DNA of 64,000 nt, taken from positions 1 through 64,000 of the forward strand of contig JAFQHP010000007.1 of NCBI GenBank assembly GCA_017397895.1, written 5' to 3'. The notes under the pieces are model-generated. The model was not told where the DNA came from. It worked only from the letters and a program-made list of their open reading frames with translations, and did not search any database. Source of the DNA: Clostridia bacterium (GTDB lineage: Bacteria > Bacillota > Clostridia > Christensenellales > Aristaeellaceae). Position numbers and translations under genes: made by a program. Of this stretch, positions 7,790 through 16,538 are shown one piece after another (position 1 is the stretch's first letter; each line of letters begins with the position of its first letter).

Positions 7790-8667
7790 TGGATTGGAAG
7801 AAATTCGGGAAAGCGATGCTCTTTCCCCATCCGCTGGTGGCCGCCTTGATGCTGCCCCTGGCCTTGTGCCTGATGCTCTACGGTTTGCTCACCCATGGCG
7901 AAGCAGCGCCCGTGACCATCGCAGCCTATGCGCTTTCTTTCTACGGGCTGGTACTGGTGTGCCTGCGGATTCCCGATATCATCCGCTGGGTGCAGAAATT
8001 TCGCAGGGAGAACCGATACTACTTGCGGTATAAGGATGACGTGCAGCTGCGCATCAACATCTCCCTGTACAGCGCGGTGGGCTTCAATGCGGTGTACGCG
8101 GTGTTTCAGTTTTGCCTGGGCGTGTGGCATCAGTCAGCGTGGTTCTACGCCATGGCCGGGTACTATCTGCTGCTGGCTCTGATGCGCCTGACGCTGGTGC
8201 GCCACACCCATCACCACGCCGCCGGTGAGGACAGCGCCATGGAGTGGCGCAAGTACCGCCTATGCGGCTGGCTTCTGCTGGTGATGAACCTGGCGCTGGC
8301 CATCTTCACGCTGTACTTCGTGTTCCGCATCCGTGTATTCCTCCAACGCGAGATCACCACCATCGCCATGGCAGCCTACACCTTCACTGCCCTGACCATG
8401 GCCATCATCAACGTGGTGCGTTACAAAAAGTACGGCAGCCCCGCCTATTCCGCCGCCAAGGATATCTCGCTGGTGTCTGCCTCGGTGTCCATGCTGACGC
8501 TGGAAAACGCTCTGCTCACCACCTTCGGCCAGGACAGCAGTGAATTGTTCCGGCAGATCATGCTGGGGATCAGCGGCGCGGCGGTGATCCTCATCGTGCA
8601 GGGCATCGCGCTGTATATGATCATCAATGCCAACAGAAAAATCAGGATTAACAAATCCCAAACATAA
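7786..8667 (+). CDS. Multi-pass membrane protein co-transcribed with the two-component system
   Basis: 293 residues with about eight hydrophobic segments: near 14-31, 40-58, 95-113, 119-137, 162-182, 193-213, 231-250 and 262-283. Between segments four and five is a His-rich loop (RHTHHHAAG). The C-terminus is basic. ATG codons at 7786 and 7789 are both usable; the first overlaps the kinase stop as ATGA, so the three genes are translationally coupled. I do not recognise the family. The arrangement suggests an accessory sensor or the target of the kinase's signal, but nothing in the sequence proves it. Confidence 0.7.
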   Translation: MMDWKKFGKAMLFPHPLVAALMLPLALCLMLYGLLTHGEAAPVTIAAYALSFYGLVLVCLRIPDIIRWVQKFRRENRYYLRYKDDVQLRINISLYSAVGFNAVYAVFQFCLGVWHQSAWFYAMAGYYLLLALMRLTLVRHTHHHAAGEDSAMEWRKYRLCGWLLLVMNLALAIFTLYFVFRIRVFLQREITTIAMAAYTFTALTMAIINVVRYKKYGSPAYSAAKDISLVSASVSMLTLENALLTTFGQDSSELFRQIMLGISGAAVILIVQGIALYMIINANRKIRINKSQT

Positions 8668-8736
8668 CGCAAGCAATTCACCAACAGACGATTGGTAAAA
8701 TACACCCGTAATAAGAAATGAGCGAGGTAATGAACG

Positions 8737-9114
8737 ATGGAGAACAATCAGAATAACACCTTCCAGTACACCTATTCCGCCGGGGAGCAGGCCCAGATCA
8801 AAGCGATCCGCAGCAAATACCTTCCCAGGGAAGAAAACAAGATGGAGCAATTGCAGCGGCTGGACGCGTCCGTCACCCAAAAGGCCACCATCTATTCCCT
8901 GATTGTGGGTATTATCGGCGCACTGATTATGGGGCTGGGCATGAGCTGCTGTATGGTGTGGGCCGGGGTATGGTTTGTGCCGGGCATTGTGCTGGGGCTG
9001 ATTGGCATGGCGGCGGCTGCTGCGGCCTATCCGGTGTACAACCGTGTACTGAAGAAGGAAAGGGAGCGCATTGCCCCGGAAATTCTGCGGCTGACGGACG
9101 AATTGCTCAAGTGA
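8737..9114 (+). CDS. Small two-helix membrane protein, conserved hypothetical
   Basis: 125 residues: a polar N-terminal half (FQYTYSAGEQAQIKAIRSKY then PREENKMEQLQRLDASVTQK), two membrane helices (about 52-75 and 80-98), and a charged tail (KKERERIAPEILRLTDELLK). The order of a charged helix, hairpin membrane anchor and charged helix recurs in many Firmicutes proteins; some carry an unsupported enzyme name in databases. GAGGTA lies about seven bases before the ATG. It stands alone between the two-component operon and a strong terminator. Confidence 0.65.
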   Translation: MENNQNNTFQYTYSAGEQAQIKAIRSKYLPREENKMEQLQRLDASVTQKATIYSLIVGIIGALIMGLGMSCCMVWAGVWFVPGIVLGLIGMAAAAAAYPVYNRVLKKERERIAPEILRLTDELLK

Positions 9115-9122
9115 ATCGACTA

Positions 9123-9162
9123 CGCCCTGCGCCATGAAAGAAGGTGGCGCAGGGCGTTTTTT
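9123..9162 (+). terminator. Strong Rho-independent terminator
   Basis: A perfect 12-bp GC-rich stem (9123-9134 with 9145-9156) is followed by six Ts. Confidence 0.85.
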
Positions 9163-9287
9163 GTTCATGATCTGATGCATGCAGAGCTGCTTGTGTGCTA
9201 TCCGGAGGAATGGGCGGGGCAGGTGTGCCGGGCGGCGGAGCAAAACTGATACGTTTTTGCTACAATTGTTAAGTTTTTCCGACTGGA

Positions 9288-9316
9288 TTGCATTCAAATT
9301 GTATTCATGATATACT
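9288..9316 (+). promoter_or_regulatory. Promoter of the BMP binding-protein gene
   Basis: TTGCAT (9288-9293) and TATACT (9311-9316) are spaced by 17 bases, about 43 bases before the ATG. Confidence 0.75.
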
Positions 9317-9358
9317 GAAACCACAAAAACCTATCGGAAAAATAAGGAGGAGATACCC

Positions 9359-10558
9359 ATGAAAAGGTTTGCTGCCCTGCTTCTGGCTGTGGTGATGCTG
9401 ATGGGCATGGTGTCCGTTGCGTCCGCCGAAGAAATGAAAGTTGCCATGATTACCGACTACGGCGATATCACCGACCAGTCCTTCAACCAGACCACCTGGG
9501 AAGCCGTTGTAAAGTTCGGCACCGAAAACAATGTGGAATACAAGTATTTCAAGCCCGCCACCAATGACACCGCCGGCCGTGTGGCCCAGGTGGAAGTGGC
9601 CATCGACGAAGGCTACAACGTGATCGTGATGCCCGGCTATGCTTTCGGCGGCACCATCGCTGAAATCTCCGGCGAATTCCCCGAAGTGAAGTTCATCGCG
9701 CTGGACGTGGCCAAGGGCGACCTGCTGGAAGGCGGCGTGGCGCTCAAGGGCGAAGCGTATGACTACAACCCCGACAACTGGAACCTGACCGATTATGTGT
9801 ACATGGATAACGTGTACTGCGCCATCTATCAGGAAGAACTGTGCGGCTATATGGCCGGTTACGCTGCTGTGAAGCTGGGCTACACCAAGCTGGGCTTCCT
9901 GGGCGGCATGGCTGTGCCCGCTGTTATCCGCTACGGTTATGGCTTTGTGCAGGGCTGCGACGCCGCTGCCAAGGAAATGAACATCACCGTGGATGTGAAG
10001 TATGTGTACGGCAACCAGTTCTTTGGCGATGCCGACATCACCGCTTACATGGATAACTGGTATCAGAACGGCACCGAAGTGGTGTTCGCCTGCGGCGGCG
10101 GTATCTACACCTCTGCTGTTGACGCTGCCAAGAAGGTGGAAGGCGCCAAGGTGATCGGCGTTGACGTGGACCAGGCTGCTGTGATCAACCTCTATGCTGC
10201 CGGCGAAGGCGCTTCCGAAGAAGAAATCGCCAAGTGGAAGGACCTGACCGTCACCTCCGCCATGAAGGGCCTGGAACCCGCCACCATCGACGCCCTGACC
10301 GACGTTGTGATCAACGGCAAGTGGGCTGATTATGCCGGCCAGATCGTCACCCTGGGCCTGGTATCTGCCGAAGATCCTTCCCTGAACTATGTGCAGATTG
10401 CCGGTTCCACCCAGTTTGAAGACGGCAAGTTCACCGCGGAAGACTACACCGCTATGGTGAAGGCCATGTTCGAAGGCACCATCGTCGTGTCCAACGACAT
10501 TACCGCAGAACCCACCGTCACCAACACCACCGTGGAATACCAGGGCAACATCAAGTAA
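9359..10558 (+). CDS. BMP-family (PnrA-like) ABC transporter substrate-binding protein
   Basis: 399 residues with a signal peptide ending VSVASA-EE at about residue 23 and no lipobox cysteine. The mature part begins MKVAMITDYGDITDQSFNQ, the hallmark of basic membrane protein/PnrA proteins, and later has NVIVMPGYAFGGTIAEI and VVFACGGGIYTSAVDAA, which line the ligand cleft in the family. Known members bind purine nucleosides; others bind different ligands. The gene has its own promoter and is followed by a terminator and then a second promoter, so it can be made in excess over the membrane parts encoded downstream. Ligand unknown; the GH5 gene at the end of the unit makes a saccharide worth testing. 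Confidence 0.88.
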   Translation: MKRFAALLLAVVMLMGMVSVASAEEMKVAMITDYGDITDQSFNQTTWEAVVKFGTENNVEYKYFKPATNDTAGRVAQVEVAIDEGYNVIVMPGYAFGGTIAEISGEFPEVKFIALDVAKGDLLEGGVALKGEAYDYNPDNWNLTDYVYMDNVYCAIYQEELCGYMAGYAAVKLGYTKLGFLGGMAVPAVIRYGYGFVQGCDAAAKEMNITVDVKYVYGNQFFGDADITAYMDNWYQNGTEVVFACGGGIYTSAVDAAKKVEGAKVIGVDVDQAAVINLYAAGEGASEEEIAKWKDLTVTSAMKGLEPATIDALTDVVINGKWADYAGQIVTLGLVSAEDPSLNYVQIAGSTQFEDGKFTAEDYTAMVKAMFEGTIVVSNDITAEPTVTNTTVEYQGNIK

Positions 10559-10577
10559 TTTCATATCCTGAAATTCG

Positions 10578-10613
10578 CTGCAGCGCTGATGAAAACCGGC
10601 GCTGCAGTTTTTT
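10578..10613 (+). terminator. Terminator after the binding-protein gene
   Basis: A perfect 9-bp stem (10578-10586 with 10599-10607) is followed by six Ts. It uncouples the binding protein from the importer genes. Confidence 0.8.
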
Positions 10614-10631
10614 CTTGCCGCCAAAAAGCCT

Positions 10632-10660
10632 TTGCAAAGCAGGGGTGGCTGTGGTATACT
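10632..10660 (+). promoter_or_regulatory. Second promoter, for the BMP importer ATPase-permease-GH5 genes
   Basis: TTGCAA (10632-10637) and TATACT (10655-10660) with 17 bases between, directly after the terminator at 10578-10613. Confidence 0.7.
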
Positions 10661-10736
10661 GTTTGATAGAGAAAACCGCACAAATATGTGTGTATAAAGC
10701 AGGAGTGTCCTGCATTTACAAAGGAGGTAGGCCAAT

Positions 10737-12275
10737 TTGGAACAGTATGCAGTAGAAATGCTGCACATCACCAAACGCTTCCCCGGCATCGTGGCCAATG
10801 ACGATATTACCCTGCAGCTGAAAAAGGGTGAAATTCACGCATTGCTGGGGGAAAACGGCGCAGGCAAATCCACGCTGATGAGCGTGCTGTTTGGCCTGTA
10901 CACGCCGGAGGAAGGCGAAATCCGCATTGACGGCAAGCCGGTGAAAATCAAAAACCCCAATGACGCCAACAGCCTGGGCATCGGCATGGTGCACCAGCAT
11001 TTTAAGCTGGTGGAGTGCTTTACTGTGCTGGATAATATTATTCTGGGCGTGGAACCTGTGGACAGGTGTACCTTCCTGAAAAAGAAGCAGGCCCGGAAAA
11101 AGGTGATGGAAATGTCCGAAAAGTGGGGGCTGTATGTGAACCCGGACGCCCTTGTTTCCGACATCACGGTGGGCATGCAGCAGCGCACGGAAATTTTGAA
11201 AATGCTGTACCGGGAAAACGACATCCTGATTTTTGACGAGCCCACCGCCGTGCTGACACCCCAGGAAATTGATGAACTGATGCAGATTATGAAAAACCTG
11301 GCTGCAGAAGGGAAGTCCATCCTGTTTATTTCCCACAAGCTGAATGAAATTATGGCTGTGGCGGACCGGTGCACGGTGCTGCGCAAGGGCAAGTACATCG
11401 GCACGGTGGAGATTGGCAACACTACCAAGGCGGAGCTTTCCCGGATGATGGTGGGCCGTGATGTGAAATTTGCCGTGGATAAGGCAGAGGCGATGCCCGG
11501 GGAAGAAGTGCTGCGGGTGGAAGGCATGACGGTTTCCGACCGGCAGCACGGCCAGGATGCGGTGAAGAATGTATCCTTCTGTGTGCGGCGGGGCGAAATT
11601 GTGTGTATTGCCGGGATTGACGGCAACGGCCAGAGTGAACTGGTCTTTGGCGTGACGGGGCTGGAGCCGGTGAAGAAAGGCACCATCTCCCTTTGCGGCA
11701 AAAACATCACCAAAGTCCCCATCCGTCAGCGCAGTGTATCCGGCATGAGCCATATCCCGGAGGATCGGCATAAGCACGGCCTGGTGCTGGACTATATGCT
11801 GGAAGATAATATGGTGCTCCAGCGGTATTACGAGCCTGCCTTTACCAACCCCATGGGTTTTCTCAGGCGCAGCGCCATCCGGAGCTACGCGGAGAGGCTG
11901 ATTGAACAGTACGATGTGCGCTCCGGCCAGGGGCCTGTGACCATAGCCCGCAGTATGTCCGGCGGCAACCAGCAAAAGGCCATCATTGCCCGGGAAATTG
12001 ATAAGAATCCGGAGCTGTTGGTGGCGGTGCAGCCCACCCGCGGCCTGGACGTGGGCGCCATTGAATACATCCATCAGCAGATTGTGGCACAGCGGGACGC
12101 CGGGAAGGCGGTGCTGCTGGTGAGCTTCGAACTGGATGAAGTCATGAACGTCAGCGACCGCATCCTGGTGATGTACGAAGGCGAAATTGTGGGAGAGTTC
12201 AATCCCAAGGAAGTCACGGTGGAAGAATTGGGCCTGTACATGGCCGGTGCGAAAAGGAAGGCGGTGGGGGCATGA
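10737..12275 (+). CDS. ABC transporter ATP-binding protein, BMP/nucleoside type (YufO-like), double NBD
   Basis: 512 residues with two nucleotide-binding domains in tandem. The first has Walker [10 protein letters not shown] (38-46) and Walker [12 protein letters not shown] with Asp167/Glu168. The second has a degenerate Walker A (GIDGNGQSE), signature MSGGNQQK and [10 protein letters not shown], where the catalytic Glu is Gln, as is usual in this family. It powers uptake with the two permeases downstream and the binding protein at 9359. Start is TTG 10737, chosen because AAGGAGG at 10721-10727 lies nine bases before it and no better start exists. The stop overlaps the first permease gene by four bases. 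Confidence 0.9.
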   Translation: MEQYAVEMLHITKRFPGIVANDDITLQLKKGEIHALLGENGAGKSTLMSVLFGLYTPEEGEIRIDGKPVKIKNPNDANSLGIGMVHQHFKLVECFTVLDNIILGVEPVDRCTFLKKKQARKKVMEMSEKWGLYVNPDALVSDITVGMQQRTEILKMLYRENDILIFDEPTAVLTPQEIDELMQIMKNLAAEGKSILFISHKLNEIMAVADRCTVLRKGKYIGTVEIGNTTKAELSRMMVGRDVKFAVDKAEAMPGEEVLRVEGMTVSDRQHGQDAVKNVSFCVRRGEIVCIAGIDGNGQSELVFGVTGLEPVKKGTISLCGKNITKVPIRQRSVSGMSHIPEDRHKHGLVLDYMLEDNMVLQRYYEPAFTNPMGFLRRSAIRSYAERLIEQYDVRSGQGPVTIARSMSGGNQQKAIIAREIDKNPELLVAVQPTRGLDVGAIEYIHQQIVAQRDAGKAVLLVSFELDEVMNVSDRILVMYEGEIVGEFNPKEVTVEELGLYMAGAKRKAVGA

Positions 12276-13420
12276 TCCGGAAAAAACTTGCATCCTTTAT
12301 CCGCAAGGATGGCGTGCAGACGCTGCTGGCCTCGCTGCTTTGCGTGCTGGGCGGGCTGCTGATTGGGTTTGCGGTGCTGCTGATCATCGAACCCAACGGT
12401 GCGTTTGAAGCCATCACCGTCATCCTGAAAAACTTTTTCAAGTTCTCCAGCAGCCGTTCCCAGCTGAAATACCTGGGGCAGACGCTGGTGCGGACGGCGC
12501 CGCTGCTCATGTGTGCCCTGTCGGTATTGTTCGCCTATAAGGTGGGTATGTTCAATATCGGTGCGGCAGGCCAGTATGTGGCCGGCGCCTGCGCAGCGCT
12601 GTTTTTCGCCCTGTATTTCAAGGCCCCCTGGTGGGTGTGCGTGCTGGCGGCCATGGCTGCCGGTGCGTTGCTGGGCGCAGCAAGCGGCGCGCTGAAAACC
12701 TTCTGCAATGTGAATGTGGTGATTTCCGGCATCATGCTCAACTGGATCATGCTGTATATCACCAATATGGTGCTCAGCACCGATGGGGTGAAAAACCCCA
12801 TGAGCCCCTACACCATTCAGGTGCGGGGCAACAATACCCAGGGCCTTTTGCCCCAGATGGGCATCCAGACCCTCTTCAGTAATGAAAAAAGCGTTACTAT
12901 TGCCATTCCGCTGGCCATTATTATGGCGGTTGTGGTGTGGGTGGTGCTGAATAAAACCCGGTTCGGGTATGAACTGAAGGCCACCGGCTACAACTTCCAT
13001 GCGGCCAAATACAGCGGCATGAAGGAGCGGCGCAACATCATCCTCACCATGGCCATCTCCGGCGCACTGGCCGGTATGGGTGCGGCGCTGTTGTACCTAA
13101 CGGGCATCGAAGAATGGGAAACCACCATTTCCTCCGTTCCGGCCATGGGCTTCAGCGGCATTGCGGTGGCGTTCCTGGGCGGGCTGAGCCCCATCGGGTC
13201 CATCCTGGCGGCATTCTTCATTCAGCACATCACCCTGGGCGGCAGCTATGTGGATACCACATACTACTGTGCCCAGATTTCCAGCCTGATTTCCAGCCTG
13301 ATCATTTTCCTGTGTGCATTTGTGGGCTTCTTCCGGTATGTGATGCAAAGCAGAATCGGCAAAAAGGATGAGGCGGCCCAGGCAAAACTGCAGGCGGAGA
13401 AGGGAGGCAGCGTAACATGA
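12272..13420 (+). CDS. ABC transporter permease, BMP/nucleoside type (YufP-like)
   Basis: 382 residues of the BPD_transp_2 family with eight to ten membrane helices. The N-terminal cytoplasmic stretch leads into a first helix at about 20-42. The central region has FNIGAAGQYVAGA, the conserved glycine-rich helix of this family, and the cytoplasmic coupling loop RFGYELKATGYNFHAAKYSGM. The C-terminal helices contain GFSGIAVAFLGGLSPIGS. It forms the channel with the second permease. Both ends overlap neighbours as ATGA, so ATPase, permease and permease are translationally coupled. Confidence 0.9.
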   Translation: MIRKKLASFIRKDGVQTLLASLLCVLGGLLIGFAVLLIIEPNGAFEAITVILKNFFKFSSSRSQLKYLGQTLVRTAPLLMCALSVLFAYKVGMFNIGAAGQYVAGACAALFFALYFKAPWWVCVLAAMAAGALLGAASGALKTFCNVNVVISGIMLNWIMLYITNMVLSTDGVKNPMSPYTIQVRGNNTQGLLPQMGIQTLFSNEKSVTIAIPLAIIMAVVVWVVLNKTRFGYELKATGYNFHAAKYSGMKERRNIILTMAISGALAGMGAALLYLTGIEEWETTISSVPAMGFSGIAVAFLGGLSPIGSILAAFFIQHITLGGSYVDTTYYCAQISSLISSLIIFLCAFVGFFRYVMQSRIGKKDEAAQAKLQAEKGGSVT

Positions 13421-14364
13421 TTTTGCTTTTGCAATACACCCTTCTGTTTGCATCGGTACTGATGCTGGTAGCGCTGGGCGGCTGTTTTTCCGAGCGCAGC
13501 GGCGTGATCAATATCGGCCTGGAGGGCATCATGGTGGTGGGCGCCCTGGGCGGCGCATTGGTGATGAAATTTTTGCCCCTGGAAATGGGCGGCGCACCGG
13601 TGATGATCCTGGCCACGCTGGTTGCCAGCGCAGCGGCCGGCATGCTGTTTTCCCTGCTGCTGGCAGTGGCGGCCATCCACTTCAAGGCGGACCAGACCAT
13701 TACCGGCACTGCCATGAACATGCTGGCCACTGCGGCGGCCACTGTGGCTGTGAAGGCCATGAACACGGCAGCCTCCGGCGGCAACGACGTTTCCAGCGAT
13801 ATCATCTACACCCGTGCCCGCAATACATTCATTGTGCGCTTTGGCAATTTTGAGTTCAACTGGTTCATGCTGGTGGCGCTGATTGCGCTGGTTGTTTCCT
13901 ATGTGGTATTGTACAAAATGCGCTTTGGGCTCAGGCTTCGTGCTTGCGGCGAGCATCCCCAGGCAGCGGACAGCGTGGGCATCAATGTGTACAAAATGCG
14001 GTATGCCGGCGTGCTCATTTCCGGGCTGCTGGGCGGCATTGGCGGCATTGTGTATATTACGGCCGGCGTCAGCAGCTGGAAATTTGAAAACGGCGTGGCC
14101 GGGTTTGGCTTCCTGGCGCTGGCGGTGATGATCTTCGGCCAGTGGAAGCCCATCAGGATTGCCCTGGCCGCCCTGCTGTTTGGCTTCTTCCGGGCGCTGG
14201 GCAATGTGTACACCGGGTTTGACCTGCTGAAAAACCTGAACCTGCCCAGCCAGGTGTACAATATGCTGCCCTATATCATTTCCCTGCTGGTGCTGGCGCT
14301 GACCAGCAAAAACAGCCTGGCCCCCAAGGCGGAGGGCATTCCCTATGACAAGGGATCGCGGTAA
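13417..14364 (+). CDS. ABC transporter permease, BMP/nucleoside type (YufQ-like)
   Basis: 315 residues, the shorter BPD_transp_2 partner. It begins directly with a membrane helix, then SERSGVINIGLEGIMVVGAL, the family's signature segment, and the coupling loop RFGLRLRACGEHPQAADSVG. About eight membrane helices are visible. It overlaps the first permease by four bases and should form the heterodimeric channel with it. The GH5 gene begins within about 50 bases and without a terminator between, so they are probably on one transcript. Confidence 0.9.
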   Translation: MILLLQYTLLFASVLMLVALGGCFSERSGVINIGLEGIMVVGALGGALVMKFLPLEMGGAPVMILATLVASAAAGMLFSLLLAVAAIHFKADQTITGTAMNMLATAAATVAVKAMNTAASGGNDVSSDIIYTRARNTFIVRFGNFEFNWFMLVALIALVVSYVVLYKMRFGLRLRACGEHPQAADSVGINVYKMRYAGVLISGLLGGIGGIVYITAGVSSWKFENGVAGFGFLALAVMIFGQWKPIRIALAALLFGFFRALGNVYTGFDLLKNLNLPSQVYNMLPYIISLLVLALTSKNSLAPKAEGIPYDKGSR

Positions 14365-14401
14365 GAAGACGGCGGGGTGCAAACCCCGGAGATTATGGAG
14401 G

Positions 14402-16012
14402 ATGAGCAACGTGACGCAGAACATCAAGCGGCTTGTGTGTCTGGCGGCAGCTGTGCTTTTGTGCCTGGGAATGGGGCAGGCCCCGGTCCTGGCGGAAGCG
14501 GATTTTTCCCAGAACGCATGGGATATTGTGAACGACATTACCTTCGGCTGGAACCTGGGCAACACGCTGGACGCCTATAACGGCACCGAAATGACCGTCG
14601 GCGATCTTTCTTCCGAAAACTGCTGGGGTAACCCGGATGCCACGCCGGAATTGATCGCCCTGGTGAAGTCCACCGGCGTCAATGCCATCCGTGTGCCGGT
14701 GACCTGGTATAACCACATGGATCCGGACACTTTGCAGGTGGATGAAGCCTGGATGAGCCGGGTGGAGGAAGTGGTGAACTACGTACTGGATGCAGATATG
14801 TACTGCATCCTGAACGTACACCATGATACCGGGGAAAAGGGCTGGCTCAATGCCGATCCCGACGGCCATGAAGAGGACGAGCGGATTTTTATCGCCCTGT
14901 GGCAGCAGATTGCCAAACGGTTTGAGCCCTACGGCGGGAAGCTGATGTTTGAAGGGTTCAACGAAATTCTCAATAACCAGAAAAACTGGGGCAGCCCCAG
15001 CCAGGAATGCCTGGATGCCACCAACCGGCTGAACCAGGTGTTTGTGGACACCGTGCGTGCTTCCGGCGGGAACAATGCACAGCGTGTGCTGGTGGTGAAC
15101 ACCTACGGCGCCCAGAGCAATGCACTGATCACCAAGGCCATGGTGGTGCCCCAAGATACGGTGGAAGACCGCATCATTGTGGAAGTTCATGTGTATAACC
15201 CCTACAATTTCACATCTCCGGATTTCCCCAACGTGAAAACCTGGGGCCGTACGGAGCTGGACAGCGGCCTGGTGCTGCTTCACAACACCTTCGTCAAGCA
15301 GGGCTACCCCCTGATCATCGGCGAATTCGGCGCTGTGGATAAGGAAAACATGGCCCAGCGCTACACCTGGGTGCAGCATCTGATGGACATGTGCCAGAAG
15401 CGGGGCATCAAGTGCTTCTGGTGGGACGACGGCGGCAATTACAAGCTGATCAGCCGCCGCAGCAACACCATTGTGGAGCCCTACATTTTCGAAATTTTGC
15501 ACACCGAAGCCACCGGCGGCGATTATCTGCTGGATGATGAAACCCTGGAAAAGATGAGCAAAAAGGCAGAAGAAAACCTGTGCGCCAACCTGGAAATGTG
15601 GAGCAACTGGATCAACACCGGCGCCCAGGCCAAGGCGGAAGTGACCTACACGGCAGAGGGCCTGTCCATCGCGGTGGCCCATGGCGGCGCCAATCCCTGG
15701 GACGCCCAGGGGGCCTATCTGGGCCTGACGGTGGAAGAAGGCGCTTCCTACCGCATTTCCTTTGATTACAAGGCCGATTGCGTCCAGACCATCACCTTCA
15801 ACCTGCTGCAGGATTACGGCTCCTACCAGACCTATTACGGCTCTTCCATTGATATGACGACCGAAACCCAGCATTTTGAAGATACCTTCACCATGACAGC
15901 CCCCACCGACAAGAAAACCAAGATCGCCTTTGACTTTGGCGGCACCGGCGTTTCCGTGCCCTATACCGCTGAAATCAGCAATCTGACGCTGGTGAAGCTG
16001 CCCCAGGAATAA
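14402..16012 (+). CDS. Secreted glycoside hydrolase family 5 endoglucanase-like enzyme with C-terminal beta-sandwich
   Basis: 536 residues. A signal peptide (about 1-31, ending VLAEA) precedes a GH5 barrel (about 35-385) and a jelly-roll domain (about 395-536) resembling carbohydrate-binding modules of the CBM4/9 type. Barrel motifs include FGWNLGNTLDA, IRVPVTW, NVHHD (His140-His141), acid/base Glu188 in GFNE and nucleophile Glu308 in IIGEFG. It should act outside the cell on beta-glucan or mannan. Start: ATG 14402 has GGAG at 14388-14391; a GTG at 14411 is better spaced from GGAGG at 14397-14401, giving three residues less. It lies directly behind the BMP-type importer genes, which hints that the importer takes up the product. 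Confidence 0.88.
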   Translation: MSNVTQNIKRLVCLAAAVLLCLGMGQAPVLAEADFSQNAWDIVNDITFGWNLGNTLDAYNGTEMTVGDLSSENCWGNPDATPELIALVKSTGVNAIRVPVTWYNHMDPDTLQVDEAWMSRVEEVVNYVLDADMYCILNVHHDTGEKGWLNADPDGHEEDERIFIALWQQIAKRFEPYGGKLMFEGFNEILNNQKNWGSPSQECLDATNRLNQVFVDTVRASGGNNAQRVLVVNTYGAQSNALITKAMVVPQDTVEDRIIVEVHVYNPYNFTSPDFPNVKTWGRTELDSGLVLLHNTFVKQGYPLIIGEFGAVDKENMAQRYTWVQHLMDMCQKRGIKCFWWDDGGNYKLISRRSNTIVEPYIFEILHTEATGGDYLLDDETLEKMSKKAEENLCANLEMWSNWINTGAQAKAEVTYTAEGLSIAVAHGGANPWDAQGAYLGLTVEEGASYRISFDYKADCVQTITFNLLQDYGSYQTYYGSSIDMTTETQHFEDTFTMTAPTDKKTKIAFDFGGTGVSVPYTAEISNLTLVKLPQE

Positions 16013-16025
16013 AGAAACAAAAAAG

Positions 16026-16060
16026 AAGCCTGCAACCCACTTCCGGATGCAGGCTTTTTA
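16026..16060 (+). terminator. Terminator of the BMP importer/GH5 operon
   Basis: Nine-bp stem (16026-16034 with 16048-16056) followed by a T tract. Confidence 0.8.
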
Positions 16061-16062
16061 TG

Positions 16063-16091
16063 TTGCATTTTGATATGCCGGTGAGTATAAT
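16063..16091 (+). promoter_or_regulatory. Promoter of the deformylase-like gene
   Basis: TTGCAT (16063-16068) and TATAAT (16086-16091), 17 bases apart. Confidence 0.7.
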
Positions 16092-16124
16092 AGGTGTCAA
16101 TAACTGGCGGGGATGAGAGATGGT

Positions 16125-16538
16125 ATGGTAAAGGAATTGATTCACGATCCGGTATTGTTGGGCATTCCGGGGGAAGCGGCGACGAAAGCGGACGGGCAGA
16201 TTGCCCGGGATCTGATGGACACACTGGTATTTCACAAGGAAACCTGCGTGGGCATGGCGGCCAATATGATCGGCGTGCAAAAGCGGATCATTGCCTTTGT
16301 CCACGACGGCGGGTACATGACCATGCTGAACCCCGAGATCATCAAAAAATCCGGCCCCTATGAAACAGAGGAGGGGTGTTTATCCCTGCTTGGCGGCCCC
16401 CGGAAATGCAGGCGCTATCAGTCCATCAAGGTGCGGTGGCAGACGGAGGAATTTGGGGTGCGCATCAAAACCTTCACGGGATTTGAGGCCCAGATTATCC
16501 AGCACGAAGTGGATCATTGCAACGGGGTGTTGATCTGA
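16125..16538 (+). CDS. Peptide deformylase-family protein with altered motif 1
   Basis: 137 residues covering a full deformylase fold. Motif 2 is EEGCLSL with metal ligand Cys85; motif 3 is QHEVDH with His127, catalytic Glu128 and His131. Motif 1, normally G-x-G-x-A-A-x-Q, reads CVGMAANMIG here, so the oxyanion-stabilising Gln is replaced by Met48. A group of Firmicutes deformylase-like proteins shares this MAANMIG form. Whether they deformylate nascent proteins or another substrate is uncertain. The ATG at 16125 is chosen over 16113 because relatives begin MVKE. The stop overlaps the next ATG (TGATG), coupling it to the phosphotransferase. Confidence 0.82.
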   Translation: MVKELIHDPVLLGIPGEAATKADGQIARDLMDTLVFHKETCVGMAANMIGVQKRIIAFVHDGGYMTMLNPEIIKKSGPYETEEGCLSLLGGPRKCRRYQSIKVRWQTEEFGVRIKTFTGFEAQIIQHEVDHCNGVLI

